DNA of 64,000 bases. Origin: Microbacterium hydrothermale (GTDB lineage Bacteria > Actinomycetota > Actinomycetes > Actinomycetales > Microbacteriaceae). Below, in pieces: positions 8,482-17,842 of this stretch. How positions within the stretch are numbered: the first letter of the stretch is position 1; each line of letters starts with the position of its first letter. The stretch lies in contig NZ_STGM01000003.1 in NCBI RefSeq assembly GCF_004854025.1, forward strand, positions 248,001 through 312,000, given 5' to 3'. The translations under genes and the position numbers were made by a program. The notes beneath the pieces are model-generated. The model did not search any database and was not told where the DNA came from. It saw only the letters and a list, made by a program, of their open reading frames with translations.

Positions 8482-8970
8482 TCATCGTCGCCGAGCGGCG
8501 TGCCCGCCGTCGACGGGGAGGGGAGAGAGCGGCTTGGTGACGCCGAACGCGAACGTGGTGTCGATGGAGGCGAGCGACGGGATCGAGCGCAGGTGCTCGC
8601 GCAGCAGACGCTCGTACTCCTCGAAGGTCGGCGTGACGATCCGCACGAGGTAGTCCCAGTCCCCCGCGAGCAGGTGCGCCTCCACGATCGAGGGGATCGC
8701 GCGGAGCTTCTCCTCCACGGCATCCACCGTCGCGCCCTCGTGCGACGCGAGGCGCAAGCGCACGAACGCGGTGATCGCGAGATCGACCGCCGGCGGCGAG
8801 ACGACAGCGCGGTAGCCCGCGATGACCCCCGCGTCTTCGAGCCGGCGCACGCGCCGCAGGCAGGGCGAGGGTGAGAGGCCCACCCGATCGGCGAGATCCT
8901 GGTTGCTGAGGCGCCCGTCGCGCTGCAACTCCGCCAAAATGAGGCGATCGATCGCGTCGAGAGACTCCAT
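8482..8970 (-). CDS. Lrp/AsnC-family transcriptional regulator
   Basis: 162-residue feast/famine regulator. Residues 4-50 are the AsnC-type helix-turn-helix (LDAIDRLILAELQRDGRLS, LADRVGLSPSPCLRRVRRL). Residues about 65-145 form the RAM ligand-binding domain, including HLLAGDWDYLVRI. Members usually bind amino acids and oligomerise. It is divergent from an EamA-family exporter with 80 bases between starts, so it probably controls that exporter in response to an amino acid. This matches known AsnC-exporter pairs but is inferred here. Confidence 0.92.
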   Translation of the reverse strand: MESLDAIDRLILAELQRDGRLSNQDLADRVGLSPSPCLRRVRRLEDAGVIAGYRAVVSPPAVDLAITAFVRLRLASHEGATVDAVEEKLRAIPSIVEAHLLAGDWDYLVRIVTPTFEEYERLLREHLRSIPSLASIDTTFAFGVTKPLSPLPVDGGHAARRR

Positions 8971-9050
8971 GCGGCAGATTCTGCCAATTACTGATCCTTA
9001 GACGCAAGATTCGCAATCGACTGCCGCGACGCCCTTCCTAGGCTCACGAG
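8971..9050. promoter_or_regulatory. Divergent promoter/operator region for the Lrp-type gene and the EamA exporter
   Basis: This 80-base gap is clearly richer in A and T than its surroundings. It includes the stretch TTCTGCCAATTACTGATCC and then AAGATTCGCAATCG around 8978-9020. It is the obvious place for two back-to-back promoters and a binding site for the Lrp-type protein. No exact symmetric site is claimed. Confidence 0.4.
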
Positions 9051-9980
9051 GTGACCAGCTTCCCCCTCGCCCGCCGCTCCGCTCTCTCGCGGCGCACCCT
9101 GGTGGGGGTGGCCGCCGTCGCCGCCGTCGTCTGCCTGTGGTCGTCGTTCGCCCTGTCCACCCGGGCGCTCGAGGGAATCGGGATGGGCGTCGGCGACGCG
9201 GCCATCGTGCGCTTCGGCGTGCCCGCCCTCGCCCTCTCCCCCTGGATCCCGCGGACGCTCCGACGCCTGCGCGGGGAGCGTCCGGCCGTGATCGGCCTCG
9301 TCCTGCTTGCGGGACTCCCCCACTTCCTGCTGTTCGCGTGGGGCGCCCACCTCACCTCGGCGGCCCTCACCGGACTGCTCGTCCCCGGAACGGTCCCCCT
9401 CTTCGTCACGATCCTCCTCGCGATCCGCGGGCGGGCGGCCCTCTCGCGGCAGCGCCTGATCGCCCTCGCCGCGATCGTGGCCGGGGTCGCCGCCAGCGCC
9501 GCCCTCACCGGAGGCGCCGCCGGACCCGACGGGATCGCGGTGCTGCTCACCGCCGGTCTCGTCTGGGCGGCCTACACGCTCGGCCTCGCGCGCACGCAGC
9601 TCGACCCCCTTGGCGTCATCGCCGTGGTCTCTCTCGTCTCCGTCGTCGCCGCCCTCGCCCTCGCGGCGGCCGGTGCGCTGCCCTCGCAGCTGTTCACCGG
9701 CTCGATCGACCTCCCGGCGTGGGGTGCGTACGCGCTGCTGCAGGGCGTGGGCACCGGCCTGCTGTCGACGGCCTGCTACGTCGTGGCCGTGAAGAACCTG
9801 GGCAGCAGCATCCCCGCAGCGGCCGGAGCACTCAGCCCCGTGCTGACCGCGTTCGTCGCCGTCCCGCTCCTCGGCGAGCACGTGACGCCCGGGCTCACCG
9901 TCGCTCTGGTGCTGATCGTGTCGGGCGTCGCGGCCTTCGCTCTCGCCCCCTCCCGCCCGCCGGCCCGCACGCCCTTCTGA
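9051..9980 (+). CDS. EamA/DMT-superfamily transporter
   Basis: 309 residues with ten predicted membrane helices in two repeats of five, the EamA (drug/metabolite exporter) layout. Repeat 1 ends near residue 150 and repeat 2 runs to about residue 300. The helix near residue 235 (GLLSTACYVVAVKNLGSSIPAAAGALSPVLTAF) and the following LGE motif are typical of the second EamA domain. GTG start at 9051. The divergent Lrp/AsnC gene suggests amino-acid or metabolite export, but the substrate cannot be read from sequence. Confidence 0.88.
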   Translation: MTSFPLARRSALSRRTLVGVAAVAAVVCLWSSFALSTRALEGIGMGVGDAAIVRFGVPALALSPWIPRTLRRLRGERPAVIGLVLLAGLPHFLLFAWGAHLTSAALTGLLVPGTVPLFVTILLAIRGRAALSRQRLIALAAIVAGVAASAALTGGAAGPDGIAVLLTAGLVWAAYTLGLARTQLDPLGVIAVVSLVSVVAALALAAAGALPSQLFTGSIDLPAWGAYALLQGVGTGLLSTACYVVAVKNLGSSIPAAAGALSPVLTAFVAVPLLGEHVTPGLTVALVLIVSGVAAFALAPSRPPARTPF

Positions 9981-10085
9981 GCCTGCGCGGGTGCGTTCGC
10001 ATCCGGAGCGATCCGATCCCCTCTCCGCTCCGAACAGGTAGCGAGGCAGGGTCGCGCGTGCGTGGCTCCGGAAACGAGGGATGCC

Positions 10086-11675
10086 ATGACCACCGACACC
10101 GCGGCACGGACCACCGACACCAAGACAGTGCGCCGACCGCACGCCTGGATCTGGGCGGCCCTGGCCGGCATCGTCTCGGCCGCCGCGCTCCTCGCGATCG
10201 CCGAGCTGTTCGCCGCGCTCGTCGCGCGATCGGCCAGCCCCGTGCTCGCGGTCGGGTCGTTCATCGTCGACATCGTGCCCCGCCCGCTGAAAGAACTCGC
10301 GATCACGCTGTTCGGCGAGACCGACAAGATCGCGCTCCTCGTGGGCGTCGGACTCGGCGCGGCCGTCGCCGCGGCCGTCGCCGGAGTCCTGCAGTACCGC
10401 TTCCGCCCGGTCGGTGCGGTGCTTCTCGGGATCGGCGGGGCGCTCGCCACCGCCGCAATCATCACCCGCGCGGGCGCCGGAGCCCTCGCGTGGCTGCCGC
10501 CGGTGCTCGGCACCGTGGGCGGCGTGTTCGTGCTCATCCTCACCATCGCTCGCCTGAAGCGCTGGGTCGCCGCCGCCGAGGAGCGCGACATCGAGGGCCT
10601 CCGCGCCGGTCGACGCCAGTTCCTGCTGCTGACCGGGCTCACCGCGGTCGGCGCGGTCGTCGTCGGCGTCGGATCGCGCATCCTCAACGCCACGACCTCC
10701 TCCGTCGCCGCCGCGCGCGACGCGCTGCGCCTGCCCGCCCCGCGCACGACCGTCACCGTGCCCGAGGGCGCCAACTGGGAGATCGACGGACTGAGCCCGA
10801 TCATCACCCCCAACGGCGACTTCTACCGCGTCGACACCGCTCTCACGGTCCCCAACGTCGACCCCACCACGTGGCGCCTGCAGATCGAGGGCATGGTCGA
10901 CACCCCGGTCGAGCTGAGCTTCGACGACCTCGTGAACATGGGCCTGAACGAGTACGGCGTCACCCTGACCTGCGTCTCGAACGAGGTCGGCGGCAACCTC
11001 GTCGGCAACGCCATCTGGACCGGCGTCCCCATCCGCGACGTGCTGCGCATGGCGGGTGTGCAGGCGGATGCCGACATGGTGCTCTCCGAGAGCGTGGACG
11101 GGTACACGGCATCCACTCCTCTCAGCGCGCTCACCGACGACAACCTCGACGCGATCTTCGCGGTGGCCATGAACGGCGAACCCCTCCCGTTCGAGCACGG
11201 GTTCCCCGTCCGCATGGTCGTGCCCGGGCTCTACGGGTACGTCTCCGCGACGAAGTGGGTCACGAAGCTGACGGTGACGCGCTTCGACAAGGACGAGGCG
11301 TACTGGACGCCCCGCGGCTACGCGGCCGAGGCACCCATCAAGCTCTCGTCGCGGGTGGACACGCCGAAGATCGGAACCCCCGTCCCCGCCGGCACCGTCG
11401 TGATCGCCGGAATGGCGTGGGCCCAGCCCGTGGGCGTGCAGAAGGTCGAAGTGCAGATCGACAACGGCGACTGGCAGGAGACGCAGCTGTCGACGCCGAT
11501 CAACGATCAGTCGTGGGTGCAGTGGCGCCTCGAGTGGGCCGCCGAAGCCGGCAGCCACTACATCGCCGTCCGCGCGACCGACAAGCAGGGGAACCTGCAG
11601 ATCCAGGAGCAGGCCCCCATCGCCCCCGACGGGTCGAGCGGGTGGCAGCGCACGCTGGTCACGGTCTCGTCGTGA
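10086..11675 (+). CDS. Membrane-bound molybdopterin-dependent oxidoreductase, sulfite-oxidase family
   Basis: 529 residues. The N-terminal third (about 15-165) contains four or five membrane helices. A further hydrophobic stretch near 175-205 then leads into an extracytoplasmic sulfite-oxidase-type molybdopterin domain. Cys296 in VTLTCVSNEVGG is the expected molybdenum ligand. The C-terminal part (about 420-529) is the Mo-cofactor dimerisation/Ig-like domain (GMAWAQPVGVQKVEVQIDNG). The ATG at 10086 is preceded by GAGGGA; an upstream in-frame GTG at 10062 is less likely. The physiological substrate is unknown; homologues act on sulfite or protein methionine sulfoxide. No heme or partner gene is adjacent. 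Confidence 0.88.
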   Translation: MTTDTAARTTDTKTVRRPHAWIWAALAGIVSAAALLAIAELFAALVARSASPVLAVGSFIVDIVPRPLKELAITLFGETDKIALLVGVGLGAAVAAAVAGVLQYRFRPVGAVLLGIGGALATAAIITRAGAGALAWLPPVLGTVGGVFVLILTIARLKRWVAAAEERDIEGLRAGRRQFLLLTGLTAVGAVVVGVGSRILNATTSSVAAARDALRLPAPRTTVTVPEGANWEIDGLSPIITPNGDFYRVDTALTVPNVDPTTWRLQIEGMVDTPVELSFDDLVNMGLNEYGVTLTCVSNEVGGNLVGNAIWTGVPIRDVLRMAGVQADADMVLSESVDGYTASTPLSALTDDNLDAIFAVAMNGEPLPFEHGFPVRMVVPGLYGYVSATKWVTKLTVTRFDKDEAYWTPRGYAAEAPIKLSSRVDTPKIGTPVPAGTVVIAGMAWAQPVGVQKVEVQIDNGDWQETQLSTPINDQSWVQWRLEWAAEAGSHYIAVRATDKQGNLQIQEQAPIAPDGSSGWQRTLVTVSS

Positions 11676-11782
11676 GCCGGTGAGCGGCCCGGGAGCCGGT
11701 GTCAATCGCTGGTGGAGTGGCGCGGGGAACGACATGATCGACCCATGCCTTCAGCAAGCAGCCCGACCGACGGCGCGGCCGC

Positions 11783-12901
11783 ATGACCACCGTGCCCGAT
11801 GAGCCGCCGACCCTCCCGACGGTTTCCGGGGTCGACCCCGCGCACCCGCTGACGAGCATCCGTCGCTCCATCCCGCGAGACTGGGATGAGCAGGTCGACC
11901 TCTTCGCCATCGTGAAGCTCGACAGCGGCGGATTCGTCCGCGGGTGGAACCTCGGCGCGGAGCGCATCAAGGGGTACACCGAAGACGAGATCCTCGGCTC
12001 GCACTTCTCCCGCTTCTACCGCGAGGAGGCCCGGCGCCGCGGCATCCCCGATCAACTGCTCGCCGCCGCGCAGCGCGACGGCCACGTCGAAGACACCGGC
12101 TGGCGCGTGCGCAGCGACGGCAGCGAGTTCTGGGCGCGCGTGACCATCTCGGCCATCCGCAGCGACCAGGGCCAGGTGCTCGGCTTCGTGAAGATCGTGC
12201 GCGACCTCACCAGCGAGAAGCAGGCGGCCGACGAGCGCGCCGCCCTGCAGCGCACCTTCGCGCACGACCTGCTCTCACCCGTGACGGCCCTGCGCGGCTA
12301 CCTCGACCTCCTCGCCGACGACCTCCCGCCCGATCACCGCCTGCTGCGTCTGGCGGGCGAGGCCAGCGACCACATCGTCGCGATGGCCCAGGCGCTCATG
12401 GCCGACGTCGAATCCACGTCCGAGCGCGGCCGTCGTCGCGCCACCTTCGACCTCATCGCCCGCGGGGCGGTCGCCCTCGTGCTCCCCGGCGACCTCGGCC
12501 GCGTGCGCTTCGGGACCATGGATGCCGTCCCGGTGCGGGCCGACGTGCTCGGACTGCGACGCGCGATCGCCAACGTCCTCGAGAACGCCGCGAAGTACTC
12601 CGACGACGTCATCGAGCTCGACGCCTTCGAAACCGACGAGGGCGCGGCGGTCCGCGTGCGGGATCACGGTCGCGGCATCCATCCCGACGACCTCGCCTCG
12701 ATCACGCACGAGGGCGAGCGCGGCCGCTTCGCCGTCGCGACCGACGGTGGTCGCGGGATCGGACTGTCGAGCGTCCACCGCATCGTGTCGGAGCACGGGG
12801 GCACCGTGCGCATCCAGAGCGCCCCGGGCGAGGGCACGACCGTGACGGTGACGATCCCCCGCGCCGACGAGGAGCCCGACGCGGGCGACTCAGTCCTCTG
12901 A
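11783..12901 (+). CDS. PAS-domain sensor histidine kinase, cytoplasmic orphan
   Basis: 372 residues and no membrane segment. Residues about 35-150 form a PAS domain (FAIVKLDSGGFVRGWNLGAE, IKGYTEDEILG). The phosphoacceptor is His161 in FAHDLLSPVTALRGY. The ATPase part shows the N-box ENAAKYSDD, the G1 box DHGRGI and the G2 box GGRGIGLSSV. No response-regulator gene is nearby, so the partner is unknown. The start ATG overlaps the stop of a possible 13-codon leader (11745-11786). The 3' end overlaps the convergent nicotinamidase gene by 12 bases. Confidence 0.9.
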   Translation: MTTVPDEPPTLPTVSGVDPAHPLTSIRRSIPRDWDEQVDLFAIVKLDSGGFVRGWNLGAERIKGYTEDEILGSHFSRFYREEARRRGIPDQLLAAAQRDGHVEDTGWRVRSDGSEFWARVTISAIRSDQGQVLGFVKIVRDLTSEKQAADERAALQRTFAHDLLSPVTALRGYLDLLADDLPPDHRLLRLAGEASDHIVAMAQALMADVESTSERGRRRATFDLIARGAVALVLPGDLGRVRFGTMDAVPVRADVLGLRRAIANVLENAAKYSDDVIELDAFETDEGAAVRVRDHGRGIHPDDLASITHEGERGRFAVATDGGRGIGLSSVHRIVSEHGGTVRIQSAPGEGTTVTVTIPRADEEPDAGDSVL

Positions 12902-13468
12902 GCGCGCGAGGACGGCGCCGGCCGCCTCGATCTCGCGCAGCGCCGCGGCACTGGAGTCGGGATGCACCCCGGCGATCAGGTCGGTGAGCACCCGCACGTT
13001 GCGGCCCGCGGCCACGGCGTCCAGGCTGGACGCCCGCACGCAGTAGTCGGTGGCGATGCCGACGATGTCGATCTGACGGATGCCGTGGGCGTCGAGGATC
13101 TGCGCGGCCGTCTCGCCGTCGTCGGACACGCCCTCGAACAGCGAGTAGGCCGGCCGGCCCTGCCCCTTCTTGAGGTGGTGGGTGACGCGACCCGTGTCGA
13201 ACACCTCGTCGTACTCGGCACCGTAGGTGCCGCCCACGCAGTGCACCGGCCAGGTGTCGACGAAGTCGGGGGTGGCGGAGAAGTGCCCGCCGTTGTCGTC
13301 GTCGCCGTGATGCCAGTCGCGCGAGGCCACCACGACGGCGTACTCCCCCGCGTGCGCGTCGAGGTAGCGCGAGATCCGCGCGGCGACCTCGTCGCCTCCC
13401 TCGACACCCAGCGCCCCGCGCTCGGTGAAATCGTTCTGGACGTCGACGATGAACAGGGCCCGGCTCAT
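12890..13468 (-). CDS. pncA: Nicotinamidase (isochorismatase-like hydrolase)
   Basis: 192-residue cysteine hydrolase converting nicotinamide to nicotinate for NAD salvage. The N-terminal LFIVDVQNDF contains the catalytic Asp9. The metal-binding histidines and aspartate are seen in SRDWHHGD and the following HFS. A lysine-rich loop HHLKKGQG supplies the catalytic Lys, and Cys143 lies in ATDYCVRASSLDA. Length and motif order match bacterial PncA. It is convergent with the PAS kinase, with overlapping 3' ends. No NAD genes are adjacent. Confidence 0.93.
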   Translation of the reverse strand: MSRALFIVDVQNDFTERGALGVEGGDEVAARISRYLDAHAGEYAVVVASRDWHHGDDDNGGHFSATPDFVDTWPVHCVGGTYGAEYDEVFDTGRVTHHLKKGQGRPAYSLFEGVSDDGETAAQILDAHGIRQIDIVGIATDYCVRASSLDAVAAGRNVRVLTDLIAGVHPDSSAAALREIEAAGAVLARSED

Positions 13469-13538
13469 GAGCCGAGCCTACGCGTCACGATCGTCCGCGG
13501 CGTCGGCATCCGCGTCGGGAGGACGCCGTGACCCCGGG

Positions 13539-13934
13539 TCAGCCGCGGGCGAAGAGCAGGACGATCGAGACCACGAACGCCACCACGCCCAGCGCCAGGA
13601 CGCCCCCCGCGAGCAGCGAGAGGAAGCGGACCACGGGCGACGAGCGGGTGAGGCGCATGCGGTGGGCCGAACCGCGGCGGTAGAAGATGTCGGCCATGTC
13701 GGCGGAGCCGACCTTCGCGTCGTCGTGAGCGGAGAGGGGCGCTTCGTTGACGCCGCCGTGCTCATCGAACCAGCGCACGACGCGGCCGCCGTCGACCTGC
13801 TCCACCACCGCACGCGCCGGGAGCCACGTCCCGTCCAGAAGCAACAGGAACACCGCGACGAAGGCGAGAAGCGACCCGCCACCGAGCCCCACCCACGTGA
13901 AGATCTCGATGAGGGCATCGAGGGCGTTCGACAA
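13539..13934 (-). CDS. Membrane protein of unknown function with two helices
   Basis: 131 residues from a TTG start that sits five bases after GTAGGAG, the best start in this frame; earlier in-frame codons give an unlikely Pro/Arg-rich extension. One membrane helix lies near residues 10-33 and a second near 107-130. A soluble domain of about 70 residues between them contains an adjacent pair of tryptophan/phenylalanine-rich strands (VVRWFDEHGGV). I do not recognise the family. The gene ends 70 bases from pncA on the same strand and could share its transcript. Confidence 0.65.
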   Translation of the reverse strand: MSNALDALIEIFTWVGLGGGSLLAFVAVFLLLLDGTWLPARAVVEQVDGGRVVRWFDEHGGVNEAPLSAHDDAKVGSADMADIFYRRGSAHRMRLTRSSPVVRFLSLLAGGVLALGVVAFVVSIVLLFARG

Positions 13935-14133
13935 CGGGGCTCCTACGGGCGGGAGGGGCGCCACCGGGGCGCGGAACGGGAGCTTCCAGCCTATCGGGCC
14001 TCCTCGGCGCTTCCGGGGGCTGCACGGGGCGTGGGGCGGCGGACGGCGCGCCGGGGGCGTCACTGGCTTCGCGCTTTCGGGGCTTCCGCCGCCGAGCCGC
14101 GCCTGGGCTGTTCGCCGCGTAGACGAAGAAAGA

Positions 14134-14160
14134 CCCCCACCCGGTGGAAGCGGGTGGGGG
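14134..14160 (-). terminator. Terminator downstream of tRNA-Thr
   Basis: Perfect 10-bp stem (14134-14143 with 14151-14160) and a 7-base loop. On the minus strand it is followed by TCTTTCTTCG. It sits eight bases after the 3' end of tRNA-Thr. Confidence 0.8.
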
Positions 14161-14167
14161 CCTTCGG

Positions 14168-14240
14168 AGCCGCCTAAGGGAATCGAACCCTTGACCTATT
14201 CATTACGAGTGAATCGCTCTGCCGTCTGAGCTAAGGCGGC
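14168..14240 (-). tRNA. tRNA-Thr (anticodon CGT)
   Basis: Complete cloverleaf on the minus strand. The acceptor arm GCCGCCT pairs with AGGCGGC. The anticodon loop CTCGTAA gives CGT (forward bases 14205-14207), reading ACG codons. The discriminator is U. CCA is not encoded, unlike the tRNA-Lys and tRNA-Pro genes of this window. Confidence 0.95.
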
Positions 14241-14305
14241 ATGTGCGCGCTGTCGCGTGCACGATCATCGATCTTACATGCTTCAGCGGCCCTCGCGGTA
14301 CGCGC

Positions 14306-14977
14306 TCAGTAGTCGCCGCTCGCGGAGCGGTCCGCGAGGATGTCGCGGCTCGACGACAGACCGAGTCGAGACGCGCCCGCGGCGATCATCTCCTCGGCCG
14401 CGGCGCGCGTGCGCACGCCCCCGGATGCCTTGACCTCGGCGCGATCTCCGACCGTCTGCTTCATCAGCCGGACGGCGTGGACGGTGGCGCCGCCCGCGGG
14501 GTGGAAGCCCGTCGAGGTCTTGACGAAATCAGCACCCGCGGCGACCGCGGCCTCGCACACGGCGACGATGGCCTCGTCGGAGAGCGCGGCGGACTCGATG
14601 ATGACCTTCAGGACCGTGGGGGCGGGAGCAGCCGTGCGGACGGCGCGGATCTCGGCCTCGACGACGTCATAGCGTCCCTCGATCGCCGCTCCGATGTCGA
14701 TGACCATGTCGATCTCGTGCGCGCCCTGCGCCACCGAGAGGGCCGCCTCGGCGGCCTTGACCTCGGCGTGGTGCTTGCCACTGGGGAATCCGCACACGAC
14801 AGCGAGCTTGAGGCCCTCGGGCAGCTCCACCGGAAGGAACGAGGGAGAGAGGCACACGCTGTAGGTGCCGAGCTCGGCCCCCTCGGCGATGACGCGCTCG
14901 ACGTCGGCACGGGTGGCCTCGGGCTTGAGCAGCGTGTGGTCGATGTAGGTCGCCAGGTCGGCGATGGGCGCGGTCAT
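14306..14977 (-). CDS. deoC: Deoxyribose-phosphate aldolase
   Basis: 223 residues, class I aldolase that splits 2-deoxyribose-5-phosphate into acetaldehyde and glyceraldehyde-3-phosphate in deoxynucleoside salvage. The N-terminal [12 protein letters not shown] is diagnostic. Schiff-base Lys153 lies in [10 protein letters not shown] and the second active-site Lys183 in [16 protein letters not shown] lies nine bases before the ATG. It is 56 bases downstream of the secreted S33 peptidase on the same strand; no other deo genes are adjacent. Confidence 0.96.
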   Translation of the reverse strand: MTAPIADLATYIDHTLLKPEATRADVERVIAEGAELGTYSVCLSPSFLPVELPEGLKLAVVCGFPSGKHHAEVKAAEAALSVAQGAHEIDMVIDIGAAIEGRYDVVEAEIRAVRTAAPAPTVLKVIIESAALSDEAIVAVCEAAVAAGADFVKTSTGFHPAGGATVHAVRLMKQTVGDRAEVKASGGVRTRAAAEEMIAAGASRLGLSSSRDILADRSASGDY

Positions 14978-15033
14978 AGGGGTCTCCTCGGGATGTGACG
15001 GATCAAGCGTAGGCGCACGGCGGCGCGGGCGGG

Positions 15034-16575
15034 CTACTCGCAGCGCAGGTCGGCGGCGGGGACGGTGTCGTCGACGAGGTAATCGTCGACGGCGGAGTTC
15101 ACGCAGTCGTTGCCCTTGTTGTAGGCGAGGTGCCCCTCGCCCACGTACGTGACGAGGACGCCCTGCGACAGCTGGGCGGCGAGAGCCTGCGCTTCGGCGT
15201 AGGGCGTGGCCGGGTCGCCCGTCGTCCCCAGGACGACGATGGGCGGCGAGCCCGGAGCGGTGATGGCGGCGGGGGCGCCGGTCGGGGGCGCGGGCCAGGC
15301 CACGCAGGCATCGGGCCCGACCCAGTAGGGCGCGACGACGGGAGCCTCCTGCGCGAGTTGCTGCTGCACCGCGGCCTCGTCGGCGTCGTCTTCGCGCGGG
15401 TAGTCGACGCAGTTGTACGCGCGCAGCGCCTGCATGGTGTTGTCGGTGTACCGGCCGTCGACCCGACCGTTGTAGAAGTCGGCGAGCTGGAAGGCGACGG
15501 AGGCGTCGCCGTTCTGCACGTCGGCCAGGGCCACACGCAGGTATGGCCAGTTCTGGTCGCTGTAGAGCGCGGCGACGATGGCCGTGAGCAGCGTGTCGGC
15601 GCCGAGGAGGCGCCCGTCGCCGTTGGCGAGGGGGCGCGCGTCGGCGCGGGCCAGCATCGACGCCACGTCGTCCATCGCGTCGTCGACCGAGCCCGAGAAC
15701 GGGCACTCCGACGTGCGCAGGCAGTCGGCCATGAACGCACGCAGGGCGTTCTCGAAGCCCACCGCCTGGGCGATGCCGCTCTCGCTGCCCGCGAGGCTCG
15801 GGTCGATGCCGCCGTCGAGCACCATGCGTCCGACTCGCTCGGGGAACAGCCCCGCGTACGTGGCGCCGAGCAGCGATCCGTAGGAGAACCCGAGGTAGTT
15901 GAGCTTCTCGTCGCCCAGCACCGCGCGGAGCAGGTCCATGTCGCGTGCCGCGTTCTCGGTGGAGATGTAGGGCAGGATGCCGTCGCTGCCGGCCTCGCAC
16001 GCCTGGGCGAAATCGGCCTGCCGCTGTTCGAGAGCGGCGTTGCGCTCGTCGCTCCCCCGGGCTCCCGGAGGGATGTCGTAGAGATAGGAGTCCATCCCCG
16101 CGGTGTCGTAGCACGACACCGCGGTCGACTGTCCCACTCCGCGCGGGTCGAATCCGATGACGTCGAACGACCGGGTGAGGGCCTCGTCCGCGACGAGCGA
16201 GAGCGAGTCGCGGACGGTGTCGACACCGCTGACGCCGGGACCGCCGGGGTTCGTCAGGAGGGAGCCGAGCGGCTCCCCCGACGTCGCACGGTGCCGGATG
16301 ACCGCGAGACTCAGATCGCCGGCCGCCGGGTCGGAGTAGTCGCGCGGCGCGGTCACCGTGGTGCAGTCGAAGCCCGCGCTGCCGCAGGCCGACCAGGTGA
16401 GCGTCTGCCCGTAGTAGGGAAGGAGGGCGGCGTCGACGCCCTGCGTCTGCGGGGCGAGCGAGCGACCGCCGTCGGGCGCCATCGGCGGGATCTGCGCGTA
16501 GAGGCAGCCCGACAGCGCGACGGCGACGACCGCGAGGCCGCCGATCAGGGCCGCGACCCGTCGACGCAGGCTCAC
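15034..16575 (-). CDS. Secreted lipoprotein alpha/beta hydrolase, S33 tripeptidyl-aminopeptidase type
   Basis: 513-residue serine peptidase of the Streptomyces SlpD/SlpE (tripeptidyl aminopeptidase) kind. The N-terminus has a signal peptide and lipobox LSGC, so it is probably tethered to the outer face of the membrane. The oxyanion-hole segment [12 protein letters not shown] and FDPRGVGQS precede the nucleophile Ser231 in GFSYGS. Near the C-terminus come the TAP-type [13 protein letters not shown] (acid) and GEGHLAY (His). The GTG start overlaps the holB stop by four bases (GTGA), coupling a secreted peptidase to a replication gene. This neighbourhood is common in actinobacteria and probably reflects gene packing. 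Confidence 0.9.
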   Translation of the reverse strand: MSLRRRVAALIGGLAVVAVALSGCLYAQIPPMAPDGGRSLAPQTQGVDAALLPYYGQTLTWSACGSAGFDCTTVTAPRDYSDPAAGDLSLAVIRHRATSGEPLGSLLTNPGGPGVSGVDTVRDSLSLVADEALTRSFDVIGFDPRGVGQSTAVSCYDTAGMDSYLYDIPPGARGSDERNAALEQRQADFAQACEAGSDGILPYISTENAARDMDLLRAVLGDEKLNYLGFSYGSLLGATYAGLFPERVGRMVLDGGIDPSLAGSESGIAQAVGFENALRAFMADCLRTSECPFSGSVDDAMDDVASMLARADARPLANGDGRLLGADTLLTAIVAALYSDQNWPYLRVALADVQNGDASVAFQLADFYNGRVDGRYTDNTMQALRAYNCVDYPREDDADEAAVQQQLAQEAPVVAPYWVGPDACVAWPAPPTGAPAAITAPGSPPIVVLGTTGDPATPYAEAQALAAQLSQGVLVTYVGEGHLAYNKGNDCVNSAVDDYLVDDTVPAADLRCE

Positions 16576-17750
16576 GGCGCGGATCCGTTCGCCACCGTGA
16601 TCATGAGACTCTCCAGGGCCAGCAGGGGTGCGGCGTTCTGCTCGAGGTTGCGGCGCGTCACGGAGATGCGGTCGAGCACGCCCAGGGTCCGCGCGGGCGT
16701 CCACTGGGTCGCGAGCGCGCGCAGCGCATCGAGCCGCTCGACGTTGACGAGGTCGGCCTCGCGACCGTACTGGATCATGACCACGTCGCGGAACAGCGAC
16801 TGGAGGTCGGTGAGCACGCGGTCGATTCCGTCGCGCAGGCTGCGCGTCGCCCGTCGCTTCTGATCGTCTTCGAGCGCGTTGACCTGCCCGCGCACCGACG
16901 GAGGCACGGCGGCCCCCTCGGCGACGCCGAGCATGCGCAGCAGGGCGCGACGCTCTTCTTCGTCGCGCGTGGCCGTGAGCGCCTTCGCGTCGTCGGTCGC
17001 CAGGCGCACGATCTGCCCCGCGACCTCCACCGCGTCGCCGATGCCCCGCACGGCCAGGACCGCCGCGAGGGTCTGCGCCCGACGGGCTCGGGCGTCGTCG
17101 TCGGTGGCGAGGCGCTGGGCCATGCCGATGTGACGCTGCGCGTGCCGCGCCGATTCTTCGGCCACCTCGGCGGAGACGCCGGTGCGCTCGACGATGAGCC
17201 CGGCCACGTCGGCGACAGAGGGCTCGCGCAGTCGCAGCACGCGCACGCGCGAGCGGATCGTCGGCAGCAGATCGGCGTCGCTCGGGGCGCACAGGACCCA
17301 GACGGTCTTCTCGGGCGGCTCTTCGAGGGCCTTCAGCAGCACGTTCGAGGTGCGCTCCGCCATGCGGTCGGCGTCTTCGACCACGATCACGCGGTGACGC
17401 CCGAGAGACGGGGCGAACGAGGCGCGCTCCACGAGACGTCGGGCTTCGTCGATGCGGATGACCACCTGCTCCGTCCGCAGCGCGGTGAGATCGGGGTGCG
17501 TGCGCGCGAGCACCTGATGCTGCGCGCGCTCGTCGCCGGGGTCGGCGATGAGCTCCGCCGCGAAGGCGTAGGCGAGCGTCGAGCGCCCCGAGCCGGGCGG
17601 GCCGGTGATGAGCCAGGCGTGGGCGAGAGCGGCGGGGTCGGATGCCGCGTGTCGCAGCGTCGCGACCGCCTCGTCTTGGCCCCAGACGGCGTCCCACGGG
17701 AAGGGGGCCGCGTCGGCGGCCCGCGGAGACGACTCGAGCGCGACGGACAT
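16572..17750 (-). CDS. holB: DNA polymerase III subunit delta-prime
   Basis: 392-residue clamp-loader subunit of the AAA+ fold. It opens with [19 protein letters not shown], then a Walker-A-like [11 protein letters not shown] and Walker-B-like VVEDADRM. The sensor segment [20 protein letters not shown] with the following TIRSRVR is strongly conserved in delta-prime/gamma proteins. The C-terminal domain (about 230-392) contacts the other clamp-loader subunits. It is 92 bases downstream of tmk and overlaps the next gene. The tmk-holB order is the widespread bacterial arrangement. Confidence 0.95.
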   Translation of the reverse strand: MSVALESSPRAADAAPFPWDAVWGQDEAVATLRHAASDPAALAHAWLITGPPGSGRSTLAYAFAAELIADPGDERAQHQVLARTHPDLTALRTEQVVIRIDEARRLVERASFAPSLGRHRVIVVEDADRMAERTSNVLLKALEEPPEKTVWVLCAPSDADLLPTIRSRVRVLRLREPSVADVAGLIVERTGVSAEVAEESARHAQRHIGMAQRLATDDDARARRAQTLAAVLAVRGIGDAVEVAGQIVRLATDDAKALTATRDEEERRALLRMLGVAEGAAVPPSVRGQVNALEDDQKRRATRSLRDGIDRVLTDLQSLFRDVVMIQYGREADLVNVERLDALRALATQWTPARTLGVLDRISVTRRNLEQNAAPLLALESLMITVANGSAP

Positions 17751-17842
17751 GCGTTCCACCCTAATCCCGGGGTCCGACACCCCTGCTGGGCGTCGGCTGA
17801 CGGTGTGCGTCGATCCGCGCGGATCGATCCCGTCGGTCGTCG

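Noticed and set aside
8988..11735. 915-codon minus-strand open frame opposite the EamA and molybdopterin genes
   Set aside because: Composition (Gly/Arg/Asp/His-rich, no hydrophobic core) is that of a shadow; both plus-strand genes show clear protein families.
13747..14229. Open frame running into tRNA-Thr with KGIEPLTYSLRVNRSA at its end
   Set aside because: Another classic artefact: antisense translation of a tRNA.
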